Shown here in pieces: positions 51,629 to 52,933 of a stretch of 52,933 bases of DNA. The number at the start of each line of letters is the position of its first letter. Position 1 is the stretch's first letter. A program made the position numbers and the translations under genes. The stretch spans positions 1 through 52,933 of the forward strand of contig WTIZ01000030.1 in NCBI GenBank assembly GCA_011525035.1, given 5' to 3'. Source of the stretch: Cryomorphaceae bacterium. GTDB taxonomy: Bacteria > Bacteroidota > Bacteroidia > Flavobacteriales > Schleiferiaceae. Below the pieces are notes generated by a model. That model searched no databases, was not told the origin of the DNA, and was given only the letters and a program-made list of their open reading frames with translations.

Positions 51629-52933
51629 ATGAAGAAATTCACCGACTTTGGCCTGAACGAAACTCTGCTTGATGCCTTGTTCTATATGAACTTTGAAGAG
51701 GCTACAGAGATTCAGGAAAAGGCCATCCCCACCATATTAGAAGGCAAAGATTTGATCGGTTGTGCTCAGACGGGCACAGGAAAAACCGCAGCCTTTGTCT
51801 TGCCAACCTTGAACCAAGTTGCTGAAGAAGAAAGCGACGGTGTCCAAGTACTGATCCTGTGTCCAACACGTGAGTTGGCCATCCAGATTGAGCAGCAGAT
51901 CCAAGGAATTGCGTATTTCACCAATGCCTCTTGCTATGCTGTATATGGCGGTGGCGACGGTGTAAGCTGGGAAGGTGAGGCAGATGCTCTTAAAGGCGGC
52001 GCGGACATCATTGTTGCTACTCCTGGTCGATTGCTTGCGCACATCGCCCGCGGCTATGTGAAGTTCGATACGGTGAAACACCTCATTTTAGACGAGGCGG
52101 ACCGCATGCTTGACATCGGTTTCTTTGACGACATCATTAAAATTATCAAGCAGCTTCCTGAGGAGCGTCAAAGCTTGATGTTTTCAGCAACCATGGCGCC
52201 TAAAATTCGCCAGCTCGCGAAACAAATTCTGAAAGACCCTGAGGAGATTTCTGTCGCTATTTCTAAACCTGCGGAGGGAGTTACGCAGAAAGTCATCATG
52301 GCACACGAAGAGCAGAAAGTAAAGCTCGTGCAGCACGTTCTTGGCGATAAAGACGACTTTAACTCCATCATTATTTTCTGTTCTACGAAGAAGAAAGTTG
52401 AAAAGCTTGCCCGTAAGCTGAAGCAAAAAGGGTATGCCTGTCAAGGAATCAGCTCGGACTACGAGCAGGATGCTCGCGAAGAAGCGTTAAGAGACTTTAG
52501 AAGCGGTAAGACGCGTATTATGGTGGCCACTGATGTGATGTCCCGCGGTATTGATATCAAGGGCATTGATCTCGTCATCAACTACGACGTTCCAGGTGAT
52601 GCGGAGGACTACGTGCACCGTATTGGCCGCACGGCGCGTGCAAAAACAGAAGGAATGGCCGTGACACTTGTATGTCCTGACGACATGTTCAAGTTCTCTA
52701 AAATTGAGCGTTTGATCGAGAGAGAATTGGACAAAGAGCAGCCGCCAAAACATATTGGTGAAGGCCCACAATGGAAAGGTCCGAGCAGCAAGGGTAAAGG
52801 CCGGAAAGGTTCAAACCCGCGAAATAAGCGCGAGGATAGACCGCGCAAAGACAAATCACGTAGCGATAAACCTCGTGGTGATCGCAAGAATCGTAAACCA
52901 CGCGAAGATCGCAAGAAGGAAAAGTCGAAAAAC
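51629..52933 (+). CDS. DEAD-box RNA helicase (3' end beyond the window)
   Basis: ATP-dependent RNA helicase, 435 codons visible with no stop before the window end. It has the Q motif region (FEEATEIQEKAIP), motif I AQTGTGKT, PTRELA, TPGR, DEAD (LDEADRMLD), SAT, then VATDVMSRGIDI and HRIGRTAR. After about residue 370 there is a disordered basic tail rich in Lys, Arg, Asp and Ser (e.g. KGRKGSNPRNKREDRPRK), common in Bacteroidota helicases of the RhlE type. The ATG lies 4 bases after yceI. Roles in ribosome assembly or mRNA decay are usual for the family. Confidence 0.95.
   Translation, partial: MKKFTDFGLNETLLDALFYMNFEEATEIQEKAIPTILEGKDLIGCAQTGTGKTAAFVLPTLNQVAEEESDGVQVLILCPTRELAIQIEQQIQGIAYFTNASCYAVYGGGDGVSWEGEADALKGGADIIVATPGRLLAHIARGYVKFDTVKHLILDEADRMLDIGFFDDIIKIIKQLPEERQSLMFSATMAPKIRQLAKQILKDPEEISVAISKPAEGVTQKVIMAHEEQKVKLVQHVLGDKDDFNSIIIFCSTKKKVEKLARKLKQKGYACQGISSDYEQDAREEALRDFRSGKTRIMVATDVMSRGIDIKGIDLVINYDVPGDAEDYVHRIGRTARAKTEGMAVTLVCPDDMFKFSKIERLIERELDKEQPPKHIGEGPQWKGPSSKGKGRKGSNPRNKREDRPRKDKSRSDKPRGDRKNRKPREDRKKEKSKN

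Noticed and set aside
1-52933. CRISPR arrays, insertion sequences, prophage genes, tRNA or rRNA genes
   Set aside because: No spaced direct repeats, transposase or integrase motifs, tRNA-like cloverleaf or rRNA segments were recognised while reading the window. A tRNAscan or Infernal run would be the decisive check.

Overview
The window looks like the chromosome of a Bacteroidota bacterium, most likely of the order Flavobacteriales. Three things point there: two secreted proteins with gliding-motility-associated C-terminal domains (type B cargo of the type IX secretion system), many TAnnTTTG -7 promoter boxes close to start codons with little sign of Shine-Dalgarno sites, and gene neighbourhoods I recall as typical of that group (pdxA-DUF177-rpmF-fabH-accB-accC; flippase-dut-nucleotidyltransferase-TPR-DUF4292-EnvC; asnS-rpoN). 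G+C looks close to 50 percent by eye (not computed), which would fit a Cryomorphaceae/Schleiferiaceae-like lineage better than a low-GC Flavobacterium; that placement is a guess. Coding density is very high. No tRNA, rRNA, CRISPR array, insertion sequence or prophage was seen, and no stretch over 300 bases lacks a gene.

Layout. 1-6547 (minus): leucyl aminopeptidase, pdxA with a strange Asn-Arg repeat extension, DUF177-rpmF with its own promoter and terminator, then fabH-accB-accC for fatty acid synthesis. 6604-9600 (plus): riboflavin synthase joined to a LytTR regulator and a lipoprotein-type TPR histidine kinase. 9686-14615 (minus): gmk-nadD-AddB-like nuclease-threonine dehydratase-like enzyme. 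14696-18416: a block with a T9SS cargo protein (plus) facing a secreted DsrE-like protein and a UshA/SoxB-like metallophosphatase (minus), lying between gmk and yicC. 18498-27323 (minus): yicC, then, reading from its upstream end, an envelope operon of flippase, dUTPase, sugar nucleotidyltransferase, TPR protein, DUF4292 lipoprotein, EnvC-like activator, ArsC-like protein and EamA transporter. 27389-34992 (plus): M28 peptidase, gpsA, a LolA-like protein with a two-permease plus ATPase ABC transporter, a nitroreductase and a small unknown protein. 34989-36788 (minus): uvrC. 36865-39093 (minus): the second T9SS cargo gene, ending in a strong terminator. 39160-42638 (minus): asnS-rpoN-PAP2-like. 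42826-49386 (plus): TetR-TolC-adaptor-RND efflux operon ending in a strong terminator. 49488-52933 (plus): a short DXS-like gene, yceI and a DEAD-box helicase cut by the window end.

Most of the window is core metabolism and envelope biology. The items most worth a second look are the (Asn-Arg)n-PdxA fusion, a sigma-54-like promoter plus palindrome in front of the TetR/RND operon, the SoxB-like phosphatase with a secreted DsrE partner, and the shortened DXS. I did not see a clearly new defence or mobile system.
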